A stretch of 64,000 bases of DNA from Marinovum algicola (GTDB lineage Bacteria > Pseudomonadota > Alphaproteobacteria > Rhodobacterales > Rhodobacteraceae), in contig NZ_FNYY01000020.1 in NCBI RefSeq assembly GCF_900109145.1, forward strand, positions 1 through 64,000. Direction: 5' to 3'. A program made the position numbers and the translations under genes. Each line of letters begins with the position of its first letter. Positions within the stretch are counted from its first letter, which is position 1. The notes under the pieces were generated by a model. It had not been told where the DNA came from. It worked only from the letters and a program-made list of their open reading frames with translations, and searched no databases. This document shows, in pieces, positions 23,689 to 32,213 of the stretch.

Positions 23689-23717
23689 AACGCACCGCCC
23701 CCGCACGGTGCGTTTTT
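23689..23717 (+). terminator. terminator of the parAB operon
   Basis: Perfect 9-bp stem AACGCACCG/CGGTGCGTT, 8-base loop, then TTT, 29 bases after the last operon gene. Confidence 0.85.
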
Positions 23718-23815
23718 CGTTGGAAGCAGCGTGGTATCATGCATCTTCGATGGGGGCGTGGACCCCATCTCCGACCCGCGGCGACATCTTGCCCAGCCTT
23801 GACGATGAACGCGGA

Positions 23816-23880
23816 AAACGTGGTCCGGGACCACGTTTGGGGCTAGGGTTGTGACTAATGCAGGATAGGCTAAGCGCCAG
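23816..23880 (-). other. oriT: candidate origin of transfer (oriT)
   Basis: A near-perfect palindrome AAACGTGGTCC-G-GGACCACGTTT (23816-23838) is followed 22 bases on by CAGGATA (23861-23867), whose complement TATCCTG followed by C matches the IncP/Ti nic core YATCCTG/Y. The nick would fall on the minus strand between the bases opposite 23861 and 23860. It lies directly upstream of the mobC-relaxase pair, where MOBP oriTs usually sit. Nicking as placed sends 23860 and leftward DNA first and the relaxase last. Confidence 0.7.
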
Positions 23881-23904
23881 CAAGTAATGCACCTTTGAGT
23901 TAGA

Positions 23905-24462
23905 ATGCCGACGAAGAAGAAAGCCGCGATGACCTACCTGCCGCCTGAGCGCCATGCCCAGCTGGCGGCCTTGGCGGCATCGGAAGGGCAAACGGTGTCG
24001 GTCTTCCTGGGGCGTCTGATCGGTCTGGCGCTGGATGGGGACGAGGCCGCGCCGCCGCCGCCAAGCCGACCGACATCCCGCGCGCGGCGGGAGGGCAAGG
24101 TGACGGTGCGACTGGCTGCCGATGTGCGGCAGGATCTGGAGGAAGAGGCGCGCTCCCAAGGCGTCACAGCATCCACTTGGGCTGCCGCTTTGCTGTCGGC
24201 TCGGATGCGCAATGCACCGCAGATGGTGGCGGGCGAGAGACGGGGCGTGCGTGCCGCCTATCGCCAGCTTCGCGGCCTGGCCGTCAACGCCAACCAGATT
24301 GCCTATGCGCTGAACCGTGGTGTGCTCATGGGGGCAGGCGCAGATCTGACCAAGGCTGAAGTCGAGGGCCTGCGCCAGGACGTCGCCAAGTTGCGCATGG
24401 CGCTCAGCGTATATGCAGAAGGTCGCTTCCGGTTTCAGTCCGGGGAAGGTGAGCAGCCATGA
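23905..24462 (+). CDS. mobC: MobC-like relaxosome accessory protein
   Basis: A 185-aa protein. Two ribbon-helix-helix-like stretches (MTYLPPERHAQLAALAASEG; VTVRLAADVRQDLEEEARSQG) precede the MobC signature YRQLRGLAVNANQIAYALNRG. MobC proteins bind oriT and help the relaxase reach the nic site. Its stop overlaps the relaxase start (ATGA). About 25 bases downstream of the proposed oriT. Confidence 0.85.
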   Translation: MPTKKKAAMTYLPPERHAQLAALAASEGQTVSVFLGRLIGLALDGDEAAPPPPSRPTSRARREGKVTVRLAADVRQDLEEEARSQGVTASTWAAALLSARMRNAPQMVAGERRGVRAAYRQLRGLAVNANQIAYALNRGVLMGAGADLTKAEVEGLRQDVAKLRMALSVYAEGRFRFQSGEGEQP

Positions 24463-25640
24463 GCGACTTCAAGTCGGAGCTGGGGTTTCAGGACTGCTGG
24501 GACTCAGAGGTCAACAGGAAGCTGAACAAACCGGCTGGGGGAGCCGTCGAAAGCCGGAGCAGAAAGCGTATGGCCGGCGCCGAGGATGCGGATCGTGCAA
24601 CTGCGCAGGCACAGACGATTTCGGCGGCAGACAAGGCCCGGCTGGCGCGTGTCGTCAAAGGCGTGCCGGAGGTCATGGTGAAGGTGTCCAAGCCCGCCAA
24701 AAACGACAAGTCTGGCAATCCGATCAAGGTCAGCCGAGCGTCGGAAGCGGTTAGAGCCTCGGAGCATCTCGCCTACATCAGCCGGAACGGAAAGATCGAG
24801 GTCGAGAACGACCGGGGGGAGGCCTTCAACGGGCGGCAACAGGTCGGCGCGATTTTTCGTGAGTGGATGGAGAAGCATGACGAGGATCGCCGCGAAGGCT
24901 CTGCCACGGATCGCACCAGGATCACGACCAGCATCATGTTCTCGATGCCCGGCACGTCGAATGCGGAGGCGGTGAAAGATGCAGTCAGGGCGTTGGCGAG
25001 GCAGGAGTTCCAGGGGCGGCACGACTATGCGATGGCCCTGCACACGGATACGCACCACCCCCATGTGCACCTGACGCTGCGCACCGTTGGCGAGGACGGT
25101 CAGAAGCTGAACCTGCGGAAAGCCGATCTGCAGCGCCTGCGGGACACGTTTGCCGAGAATCTCCGGACCCGCGGTATCGAGGCGGAATCCACTCCCCGCC
25201 ATGCCCGCGGCGTAGCGCGTCGGGGCGAGGTCACGCCGGTCTACAAGATCAGGCAGCGGGGCGGTAAGCCTTTGGCCGATGCCCGGAAGATGCGCCAGGT
25301 TCGACGCGATCTCGAAGACAATGGTGGTCGCTTGCCGCAGAAGGCATGGGATGACGCGTTGATCGCGCGGCGCAACAGGGTGATGGCGACGTATGATCAA
25401 GCCGCAACGATCTTGGCTGGATCCGCCGACCCGAAGGATCGTGATTTGGCGCGGGAAACCAAACGGTTTGCAGCACGACTGACCGAGACAACCACGCAAC
25501 GCGCAGAGATTGCGCGCTCTCTGGTGGGGCAGGGCGCTACGCGCTCCGGGTCGCGCGGACGCGAAAACGCGGTCGATCGCCCAGAGCGTCAGCAGGATCT
25601 GTCAAAGGGGAACCCAGGCAGGGGTGGTCGTCAACGATAG
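24459..25640 (+). CDS. VirD2/MOBP-type relaxase
   Basis: A 393-aa relaxase. A disordered N-terminal ~90 residues precede the nuclease domain with EHLAYISRNGKIE (candidate nucleophile Tyr106) and the metal-binding three-His motif ALHTDTHHPHVHLTLR (His195-His204). A basic C-terminal region follows. It should nick oriT on the minus strand and lead the strand through VirD4 into the recipient. No long LPD or primase domain is fused; an LPD7 protein is encoded separately at 32214. Coupled to mobC by a four-base overlap. Confidence 0.9.
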   Translation: MSDFKSELGFQDCWDSEVNRKLNKPAGGAVESRSRKRMAGAEDADRATAQAQTISAADKARLARVVKGVPEVMVKVSKPAKNDKSGNPIKVSRASEAVRASEHLAYISRNGKIEVENDRGEAFNGRQQVGAIFREWMEKHDEDRREGSATDRTRITTSIMFSMPGTSNAEAVKDAVRALARQEFQGRHDYAMALHTDTHHPHVHLTLRTVGEDGQKLNLRKADLQRLRDTFAENLRTRGIEAESTPRHARGVARRGEVTPVYKIRQRGGKPLADARKMRQVRRDLEDNGGRLPQKAWDDALIARRNRVMATYDQAATILAGSADPKDRDLARETKRFAARLTETTTQRAEIARSLVGQGATRSGSRGRENAVDRPERQQDLSKGNPGRGGRQR

Positions 25641-26146
25641 AGGCTGTTGCGGTGTGCGAGGGCTGCAACAGCCCGTCGACGGCCTCGCAAATTTCAAAAC
25701 CTGCCGTTCGGTCGATCAGCGGAGAATGGCAAGTTTAAGCCCGAACTATCCGCGTCCATGCCGAAAATTCGCGGCCGCGGCATTCGGCCGTTCCCAGCCC
25801 AGTCTGGACATTCGAGAGGTCCTGGCATCAACTGGTGCCGTCCGCAGGTCCCCGGCGGAAGCGGACTTTCGCTGCAGGTGCGAGTCTTGCAGCCCATCCA
25901 TGGGAATGATGACATTGCCAATCAGCATGAAGCGCTGCCGCATGATCACTGCCAGCCCTCGCATAGACGGCGGATGAATCTGATAGGATCCTACTGAAAA
26001 AGGCGGCAACAGGTTTTCCGAAAGCCACCAAATTTGGGCCCATCTTCCCAAAAAAAACCTCGGCAATTGACAATGCAACTGGACGGCGAAGCTGTATCGT
26101 CGGATGTTCGCCGCCGAATGACATCAATAACCCTCGGTGCCACGCT
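25641..26146. other. left border of the defence-type insert
   Basis: No convincing gene. The composition becomes mixed here, with an A-run (near 26050) and a weakly placed start for the following large gene; I see no clear Shine-Dalgarno before 26147. Short open frames on both strands lack motifs. No inverted or direct repeat marking an insertion was found by eye. Confidence 0.4.
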
Positions 26147-29100
26147 ATGCCTAACGCCAGCAACTACGTCGAACTTAGCCGACAGTTTGTCGAGATTAGC
26201 CTGCTGGATGTCGCACAGGCAGACATCGAGGCACAGATTGCGTGGGGGCACCTCTCACTTCCGACATGGCCCGACATCATCAAGCAGCACCGCGTCGTCC
26301 TTCTGTCCTCCGCAGGCACGGGCAAGACGTGGGAAATCGCGCAACAATGCCGCAAGCTGCGTGGGGAGGGTAAGCCAGCCTTTTTCATCCGGCTCGAATA
26401 TCTCGCATCCGGCTTTTCCGATATTGTCTTTGAGGGCGACGGCGATCTCGCTTCCTTCAATGACGCCGTTTCAAAAGATGAAGAGATTTGGATCTTCCTC
26501 GACTCTATTGACGAGGCGCGCCTTGACGGACCAGCAGCGTTTGACAAGGCACTCAGGACATTGAGCCCCCATATCAGAAACAACCTCCAGAGAACGCATA
26601 TCATCCTGACCAGCCGCGTCGGTGCTTGGCGACCGACAGATGATGCTGCCCGCGTCGATAGCCTGTTTCCCTACAACAAGCCAAAGGAAGCGGATCAGTC
26701 CAACAGCACGGACGACACAGACGTCGATGATTTCCTTGACGATCCAGAACCAGACGCTGTGGATGCGGAGCACAAATCGCCGATCACCTACTATACGCTT
26801 CGGCACCTGACACCCGACCAAATGCGTCTCTATGCAGACGCCAAGGGAACGCCAGATGCAGAAACCCTTATCTCAGAAATCGTGCGTCGTGACTTTCAGA
26901 ATCTGGCGGGCCGCCCTAAAGACCTCGATGACATTATTGCTTTCTGGCGCAAAGAACGACGTTTAGGCAACAGGCGAGAAATCGTTGAGGCCAATATCGA
27001 GCGCAAACTCAAAGAACATGATCTGAATCGAAGCACGCGTGTCGATTTGACACCGGATAAGGCGCTCACAGGGGCAATGAAACTTGCAGCAACCGTTGCC
27101 CTAACGCACCAAGCAAAGATCATCGTTCCGGACCAAACCGACCACGACGACGGTTTTGCGGTAAGCGACGTGCACGCTGACTGGATGCCTACAGAGTGCT
27201 CGGCCCTACTCGAACTGCCGATCTTTGAGCCTGAAACCTACGGCTTTGTGCGGTTTGACCATCGTGATAGCCGCGAGTTTCTGGCGGCTCAGTGGTTCTA
27301 CGAACTCATCAAACTGGGGCAGTCGCGCCACGTCGAAGGACTGTTCTTCAAGACCCAGTACGGGGTCGAAATCGTGATACCCAGCTTGCGACCGATCCTG
27401 CCATGGCTTGCCTTGTTCGATACAGCCATCCGAACCCGTCTTCTCCGTGACTGGCCCGAGATTCTCCTTGAGGGCGGCGATCCGGCATCCCTCCAGGCAG
27501 AAGACCGGACGAAGCTGCTGGAACGATTTTGCGCGAAATGTGCGGCTACACCGGAGCCGTCACTGTCCTTCGACCTTGCGACGCTACAAAGGCTTATCTC
27601 GCCGGAGCTAAGCGATGTCTTTCGGTCCATCCATGAGCGGTACGGCAGCCACGGCGAGGTTGAAAGATTCGTCTTGCGCTCCATCGAAATCGGCTTGCTC
27701 GCAGACCTCGCCGATGTTGCCCTCGCTGCTGCCGGCAAGACGGGCCAGTCCCGATACACCCGCTTCGCCGCAATGCGGGCTATTTCTGCTGTTGGTACAG
27801 ATGCGCAGATTAAATCGGCAGTCGAGGCCATCGCCAAGGACCCTGCGTTGGGGGAGCGGCGCGAACTGGCGGATTTCATTGAAACCTTCGGTGCGCGTTA
27901 TCTTTCGTGCGATCTTGTCATGGGGCTGGTTGAAAAGGCTGGCGGAGGGGAGCGATACAGCGCGGACGGTATCAACCGGGCGATGCAAGGCTATGTGCGC
28001 GCCTGTTCGGTCGAGGACACCTTCGCAATCGTTTCGAGGACAGCGCGGAACCTCAAGGCAGAGCCGTACATAGAGCGTCGATACTTCGAGGTATCAAAAG
28101 ACAATGCGTGGATGCTGAATTTTGGCATTCCGGCCTGTGAGCGCCTTGTTGAAGAGCGCAATCCGCTTGCGCTCCAAGAACCCGCCTTGAGCATTATTGC
28201 GTCAGTTACGCTCGCCCAAGATTACGATATTCGCGACTCCAAGTCCAGACTTGGTGAGCTAGTTCCGGCGTGGCGCGAACTCAATGCCGCCTTGTTCTGG
28301 CACGACATCGAGACTGTTCGATCCTTCAATCAGCGCGGCGATGGAGAACGCGTAACCGATTGGTGGCGTGCGCGCTTCTATCGTGATCAATGGCGTTTCA
28401 CCGCCGAAGATATTGAAGAAGCCATCGCATGGATTTCGGATAAGGAATTTCAAGATGACAAGATGGTGGCTCTGACACTTGCATTCAGCCTGTACCTCGA
28501 AGCGGGCCGACCGCCCGCGATCCGCAGGCGACTATGGGCAACCGTCAAAGGGAATGCAGAGCTATCCGAATTGCTCAAACGCCTACTCAATCCACCACCA
28601 GAAAGCGACGAAGAGAAGCGCTACAAGCGTTCCGAAGCTAGCTGGAAAAGGCGTCAAAGGGCACGCGAAGAAGCCAACGCTGCTGCACGTGCAGGATGGC
28701 GCGAACACCTGCCTATGCACCTCGATCATGTGCGTGAGGTCGAGCCGCCGCCCGAGGGAAACTTTTGGAACTCGCAGGGGTATCTCTTCGATCGTATGCG
28801 CGAACACAGAGGGTCGAACAGCAAATGGAGCCAGACGAATTGGCGAAGTCTCGCAGAGGAATTCGGACAGGAAACCGCCGAAGCGATGCGGGACGGGCTG
28901 ATGGCGATGTGGCGGCGGTTCAATCCGGTGCTGGCTTCGGAAAAAGGAGAGAAAGGAAACTCCTATCCACGCCTTCAGATTATGGGCTTGTCCGGTCTTG
29001 AGATAGAAGCCCGCGAAATCGAAAGCTGGCCCGCCGACCTTTCGGACGACGAAGCGCGGCGAGCAGCTCGCTATCTGTTCTGCGAACTGAACGGCTTCCC

Positions 29101-30496
29101 ATCCTGGTTCAAGCTGTTCGCGGACCAGTATCCCGAGATTACGTTGGATGTCGTCGGTCGGGAAGCTGAATGGGAATTGTTCGACGTGACCGCCGACGAT
29201 CCCCCGCATTATGTGATGAACGACCTCGCGTGGGATGCACCGTGGTACGGCGAACGACTCGCACCACACCTTCTTGAACATCTCCGCACCCGGAATCCGG
29301 TTTTCGTTCAGCCGCTTGGGATCGCACTCGGCGCAATCTTGCGGTGCGAGGATATTCCGGACGGGGATGTGGCATCACTGTGTTTAGGGAAGATCGATGC
29401 CAGTACAACGCCGGACACGCACATCCATCTTTGGTATGCGGCGTGGGTGTCTGTCGATCCTGCACCCGCCATCGAACGTCTGTCGGAGGCACTGGCGGCG
29501 CTGGAGCGCGAAGAAGCCACCGAACTTGCAATTGGCTTCATTAACGCCCTCAACGGTTCTCGCCGGGATCAGGGCATTGGCGTGCGGAAAAACCATGTTG
29601 CCGCCCAGCATTTGAGCGACCTCCATAAGCTCATGCACGAACATATTCGGCCTGATGAAGACATCGAACGAGCAGGAGGCGGTGTCTACAGTCCGAACTC
29701 CAGAGACGACGCTCAAGATGCGCGCGGTCACATCTACGAAGCGCTACGCGACATTCCGGGCAAGGAGACATTCGATGCTTTGATGGAAATCGCGCAGGCT
29801 GCACCGACTGAACAAGCACGAGCATGGCGAACAGGGCAGGCGATCATGCGTGCAAAGGCAGATGCCGATACACCATGGTCAGTCAATAGAGTGAACGAGT
29901 TTGCATCGCAGTTGGAATGCACACCGACTAACCCACGCGAACTGTTCGACATCGCCGTCAGTCGGCTTCTCGATCTGAAATATGAATATGAAGATGGGGA
30001 TTTCAGCCCCGCTGAAGTTATCATCGAGACCAATGAGGAAACAAAGCTCCGTAACTACCTTGCAGGTGAACTTCAAAGGCGCTCGCAGGGTCGCTATTCC
30101 ATCTCTCAGGAGGACGAAATGCCGAACAAGCAGCGAACGGACATTCGTTTCATGCGTGCGGGCATTCAGGGAATGGTTCCCGTCGAGTTAAAGATTGCTG
30201 ACAACAAGTGGTCAGGGCCGCGGCTATTCGAGAAGTTGCGTGACCAACTCTGTGGTGACTACCTTCGAGACGAAGGTAATAAAAACGGTGTGTTCCTGCT
30301 TGTCTCACGAGGAAAACAGCAGCACTGGCAGACTCCCACCGGAGAACGGCTTGACTATGAGGAACTTGTCAAAGCCTTGCAGAAATATGGTCTCGAGTTG
30401 CTTTCAACGGACAGTGACTTCAAACCAGCAGCCATCGAAAACATTCAAGTTGTTGGGATCGATCTCACGAAGCGTCGTGAAGTTCGACAGAATTAG
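26147..30496 (+). CDS. giant STAND/NACHT-like NTPase with C-terminal PD-(D/E)XK nuclease, candidate defence protein
   Basis: A 1449-aa protein. Only ~50 residues precede the P-loop SSAGTGKT (54-61). Walker B is IWIFLDSIDEA (114-124), followed by the sensor-like HIILTSRVG (151-159). An acidic insert lies at about 182-209. FVRFDHRDSREFLAAQWF (367-384) matches the conserved His/Glu end of NACHT modules. Residues about 390-1280 are helix-rich and repeat-like, a possible sensor. The C-terminus has a PD-(D/E)XK pattern: ETNEETKLRNYLAGEL (Glu1298), TDIRF (Asp1332), VELK (Glu1347, Lys1349), then LRDQLCGDYL. This suggests nucleotide-gated DNA cleavage on sensing infection. The effector is at the C-terminus, unlike typical Avs proteins. 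Wobble positions are less GC-rich than in neighbours, indicating foreign origin. No named system recognised. Confidence 0.8.
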   Translation: MPNASNYVELSRQFVEISLLDVAQADIEAQIAWGHLSLPTWPDIIKQHRVVLLSSAGTGKTWEIAQQCRKLRGEGKPAFFIRLEYLASGFSDIVFEGDGDLASFNDAVSKDEEIWIFLDSIDEARLDGPAAFDKALRTLSPHIRNNLQRTHIILTSRVGAWRPTDDAARVDSLFPYNKPKEADQSNSTDDTDVDDFLDDPEPDAVDAEHKSPITYYTLRHLTPDQMRLYADAKGTPDAETLISEIVRRDFQNLAGRPKDLDDIIAFWRKERRLGNRREIVEANIERKLKEHDLNRSTRVDLTPDKALTGAMKLAATVALTHQAKIIVPDQTDHDDGFAVSDVHADWMPTECSALLELPIFEPETYGFVRFDHRDSREFLAAQWFYELIKLGQSRHVEGLFFKTQYGVEIVIPSLRPILPWLALFDTAIRTRLLRDWPEILLEGGDPASLQAEDRTKLLERFCAKCAATPEPSLSFDLATLQRLISPELSDVFRSIHERYGSHGEVERFVLRSIEIGLLADLADVALAAAGKTGQSRYTRFAAMRAISAVGTDAQIKSAVEAIAKDPALGERRELADFIETFGARYLSCDLVMGLVEKAGGGERYSADGINRAMQGYVRACSVEDTFAIVSRTARNLKAEPYIERRYFEVSKDNAWMLNFGIPACERLVEERNPLALQEPALSIIASVTLAQDYDIRDSKSRLGELVPAWRELNAALFWHDIETVRSFNQRGDGERVTDWWRARFYRDQWRFTAEDIEEAIAWISDKEFQDDKMVALTLAFSLYLEAGRPPAIRRRLWATVKGNAELSELLKRLLNPPPESDEEKRYKRSEASWKRRQRAREEANAAARAGWREHLPMHLDHVREVEPPPEGNFWNSQGYLFDRMREHRGSNSKWSQTNWRSLAEEFGQETAEAMRDGLMAMWRRFNPVLASEKGEKGNSYPRLQIMGLSGLEIEAREIESWPADLSDDEARRAARYLFCELNGFPSWFKLFADQYPEITLDVVGREAEWELFDVTADDPPHYVMNDLAWDAPWYGERLAPHLLEHLRTRNPVFVQPLGIALGAILRCEDIPDGDVASLCLGKIDASTTPDTHIHLWYAAWVSVDPAPAIERLSEALAALEREEATELAIGFINALNGSRRDQGIGVRKNHVAAQHLSDLHKLMHEHIRPDEDIERAGGGVYSPNSRDDAQDARGHIYEALRDIPGKETFDALMEIAQAAPTEQARAWRTGQAIMRAKADADTPWSVNRVNEFASQLECTPTNPRELFDIAVSRLLDLKYEYEDGDFSPAEVIIETNEETKLRNYLAGELQRRSQGRYSISQEDEMPNKQRTDIRFMRAGIQGMVPVELKIADNKWSGPRLFEKLRDQLCGDYLRDEGNKNGVFLLVSRGKQQHWQTPTGERLDYEELVKALQKYGLELLSTDSDFKPAAIENIQVVGIDLTKRREVRQN

Positions 30497-30819
30497 ACGA
30501 TCAAAGTGCAAGAATCCCGATCTTGGTGTTTCGCCCTCCCAACACCCGGGCTGTTGCTATTCTGGCGGAGGTCATTCTCCATGGCGCAAATGGAGCACTC
30601 AAATGACCTTGCGAAGGTCTGGATTGGCGAAGCTGCGCCGCAGCATCGCCGCCCGGAATCAATGGCCGGTACGGGCCGGGCTCTCCAGTCGTGTCTCCTG
30701 AAGGATGCACCATTTTGGATGGCGGAAGGCAGCGTTTCGACTAAAATAGATCTGCGCTTGGGCAAGCCAAGACCTAGCCAGTTTTTCGGTTAGATCTTGA
30801 CCAATCACCCCCTGAATGC
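30497..30819. other. intergenic, 3' side of the large NTPase gene
   Basis: Two convergent genes end into this 323-base gap. Open frames here are short and without motifs. No strong terminator was seen. Confidence 0.4.
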
Positions 30820-31035
30820 TCAAGTTGTGTGGCAAGCGTTTGCGCAATAGAAGCATCCATTGGCATTGTAGCCTTTGGCTTTTGCGGCAGAAACAGCTGA
30901 GTGGCAGTCCGAATGCCAGCCGAGTGAAACCCTGTTCCACGATGACGCTGGATTTTGACAGCCTACCTCATCGCTCCGATGCACTTCATTGTCGCCATTA
31001 CCTTGAGCGTTTGAATTCACGTAATAGTCCGGCAA
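30820..31035 (-). CDS. 71-aa Cys/His-rich small protein
   Basis: Reads MPDYYVNSNAQGNGDNEVHR and ends with NGCFYCANACHTT. It has five Cys (26, 44, 61, 64, 68) and His at 19, 41, 45 and 69, a likely metal site or disulfide knot. TTG start at 31035 with GGGAGGA eight bases upstream. The pattern (asparagine-rich start, central LG-x3-C, terminal NGC-x2-C-x3-CHT) resembles a widespread orphan family I recall from genomic islands and integron-like cargo, with no function known to me. It is convergent with the large NTPase gene. Confidence 0.7.
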   Translation of the reverse strand: MPDYYVNSNAQGNGDNEVHRSDEVGCQNPASSWNRVSLGWHSDCHSAVSAAKAKGYNANGCFYCANACHTT

Positions 31036-31373
31036 TTTCTATCCTCCCGGTTAGTAGTGACTTCGATGGTCACCGCCAGGACGATTCGAGTCCAGTAATT
31101 TCAACTAAGGGATAGCAAGCGACCGCCGTAAAGGACTGACACCGGTTATCCACCCTGGCTCGCACGAACGTCGGCTCAGGGACGTAGGCGACCCGCCCTC
31201 GAGGCGGCAAGCCGAACCTCTGCCGCACCGCCGCAGGTCGAATTCAGATCCATTACTGCCTTCAAGGTGATCATCTGGTTTATTTTATTTCTGGACTATG
31301 ATCGACCGCGAGACCAGCTTATCTTCATGCGAGCGGAGCCAAGTCAGAGTATTACAAGAGAATATCACGAAAT
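31036..31373. other. intergenic between divergent small genes
   Basis: A 338-base gap between a leftward and a rightward gene, so it should hold both promoters. The right half is AT-rich (near 31275-31375). No operator palindrome was obvious. Confidence 0.4.
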
Positions 31374-31817
31374 ATGAATGAGTTATACACAATTATCCTT
31401 AGCGCACTTGTTTCGGTCATCGTTGCATACGCAACAGCGAAGGCGTCTGGTTACTCAAAAGATGTAGTTGAAGAGCGCAAGGAGTGGCGTGTCCGAATAC
31501 GACAGCTTACGACCGAAGCGGTAAAGTTGATGTTGAGAAAAGACACTCAATCACCTGATTTTATTTTAATTATTGGAGAGTTCCAGATTCGCCTCAATCC
31601 CAATGACAAGGATGACAATGACATCCTTGAAACTCTCCACAGGGCCGTAGAGACACCTGATGACTTCTTGAGAAGAAAGTTCTTGGCCCAAACTGCCCGG
31701 CTTCTTAAGCACGACTGGGAGCGAGCCAAAGCTGAAAGTCGTCTGCTGGGTTTTTTCAACAAGCCAAATGGGCCAGACACAAGAAGGCTTAGGTCATCTG
31801 ACTATATGGGTTCATGA
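31374..31817 (+). CDS. membrane-anchored small protein of the defence-type insert
   Basis: A 147-aa protein. An N-terminal membrane helix (about 4-24, LYTIILSALVSVIVAYATAK) with few residues outside is followed by a charged cytoplasmic helical domain (VVEERKEWRVRIRQLTTEAVKLM; FLRRKFLAQTARLLKHDWERAK). Strikingly AT-rich compared with plasmid genes, so recently acquired. Many small anchored proteins in defence loci act as membrane effectors, but there is no direct evidence here. Only a weak Shine-Dalgarno is visible. Confidence 0.65.
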   Translation: MNELYTIILSALVSVIVAYATAKASGYSKDVVEERKEWRVRIRQLTTEAVKLMLRKDTQSPDFILIIGEFQIRLNPNDKDDNDILETLHRAVETPDDFLRRKFLAQTARLLKHDWERAKAESRLLGFFNKPNGPDTRRLRSSDYMGS

Positions 31818-32213
31818 TTTAAGAATAGTGTCCGAAGGGTAGTTTAAAAATTTTTCCTCCAATCACCGACAGCTCTATCCCGCACAGCCGACCTTCACCC
31901 TCCAAAATGCTGCACGATGGACGAACGGCCGGTCTCGCGAAGCTTCACCGCAGCGCTCGGCCACGAGGCGAACGGCAGGTCAGGGCCGCGTTTTCCTTCA
32001 ACGGTACCCTCACCGCGTCAGTTTGCAAATGTCGCTATCTGCGCATTGCCGACGCTCGACACGCCGCAGACTGCGCGTGCGGCGAATGGCAGGTTCGTCC
32101 GGATAGGGTGAGTTCGAGCGCGGCGCAGCGAGGGTCCGTATCGGCGAAGGCCGCTAAATCTAAGGCCTTGCTTTTGACAAAGAGGCAGGAGCGAGCGATG
32201 CCGCCCGGCGGTT
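31818..32213. other. right border of the defence-type insert
   Basis: The first ~50 bases are AT-rich and then plasmid-like GC-rich DNA resumes near 31900. No gene is supported on either strand. It is the 3' side of the leftward LPD7 gene. Confidence 0.4.

Noticed and set aside
24504-25499. 331-aa leftward open frame
   Set aside because: Antisense shadow of the relaxase.
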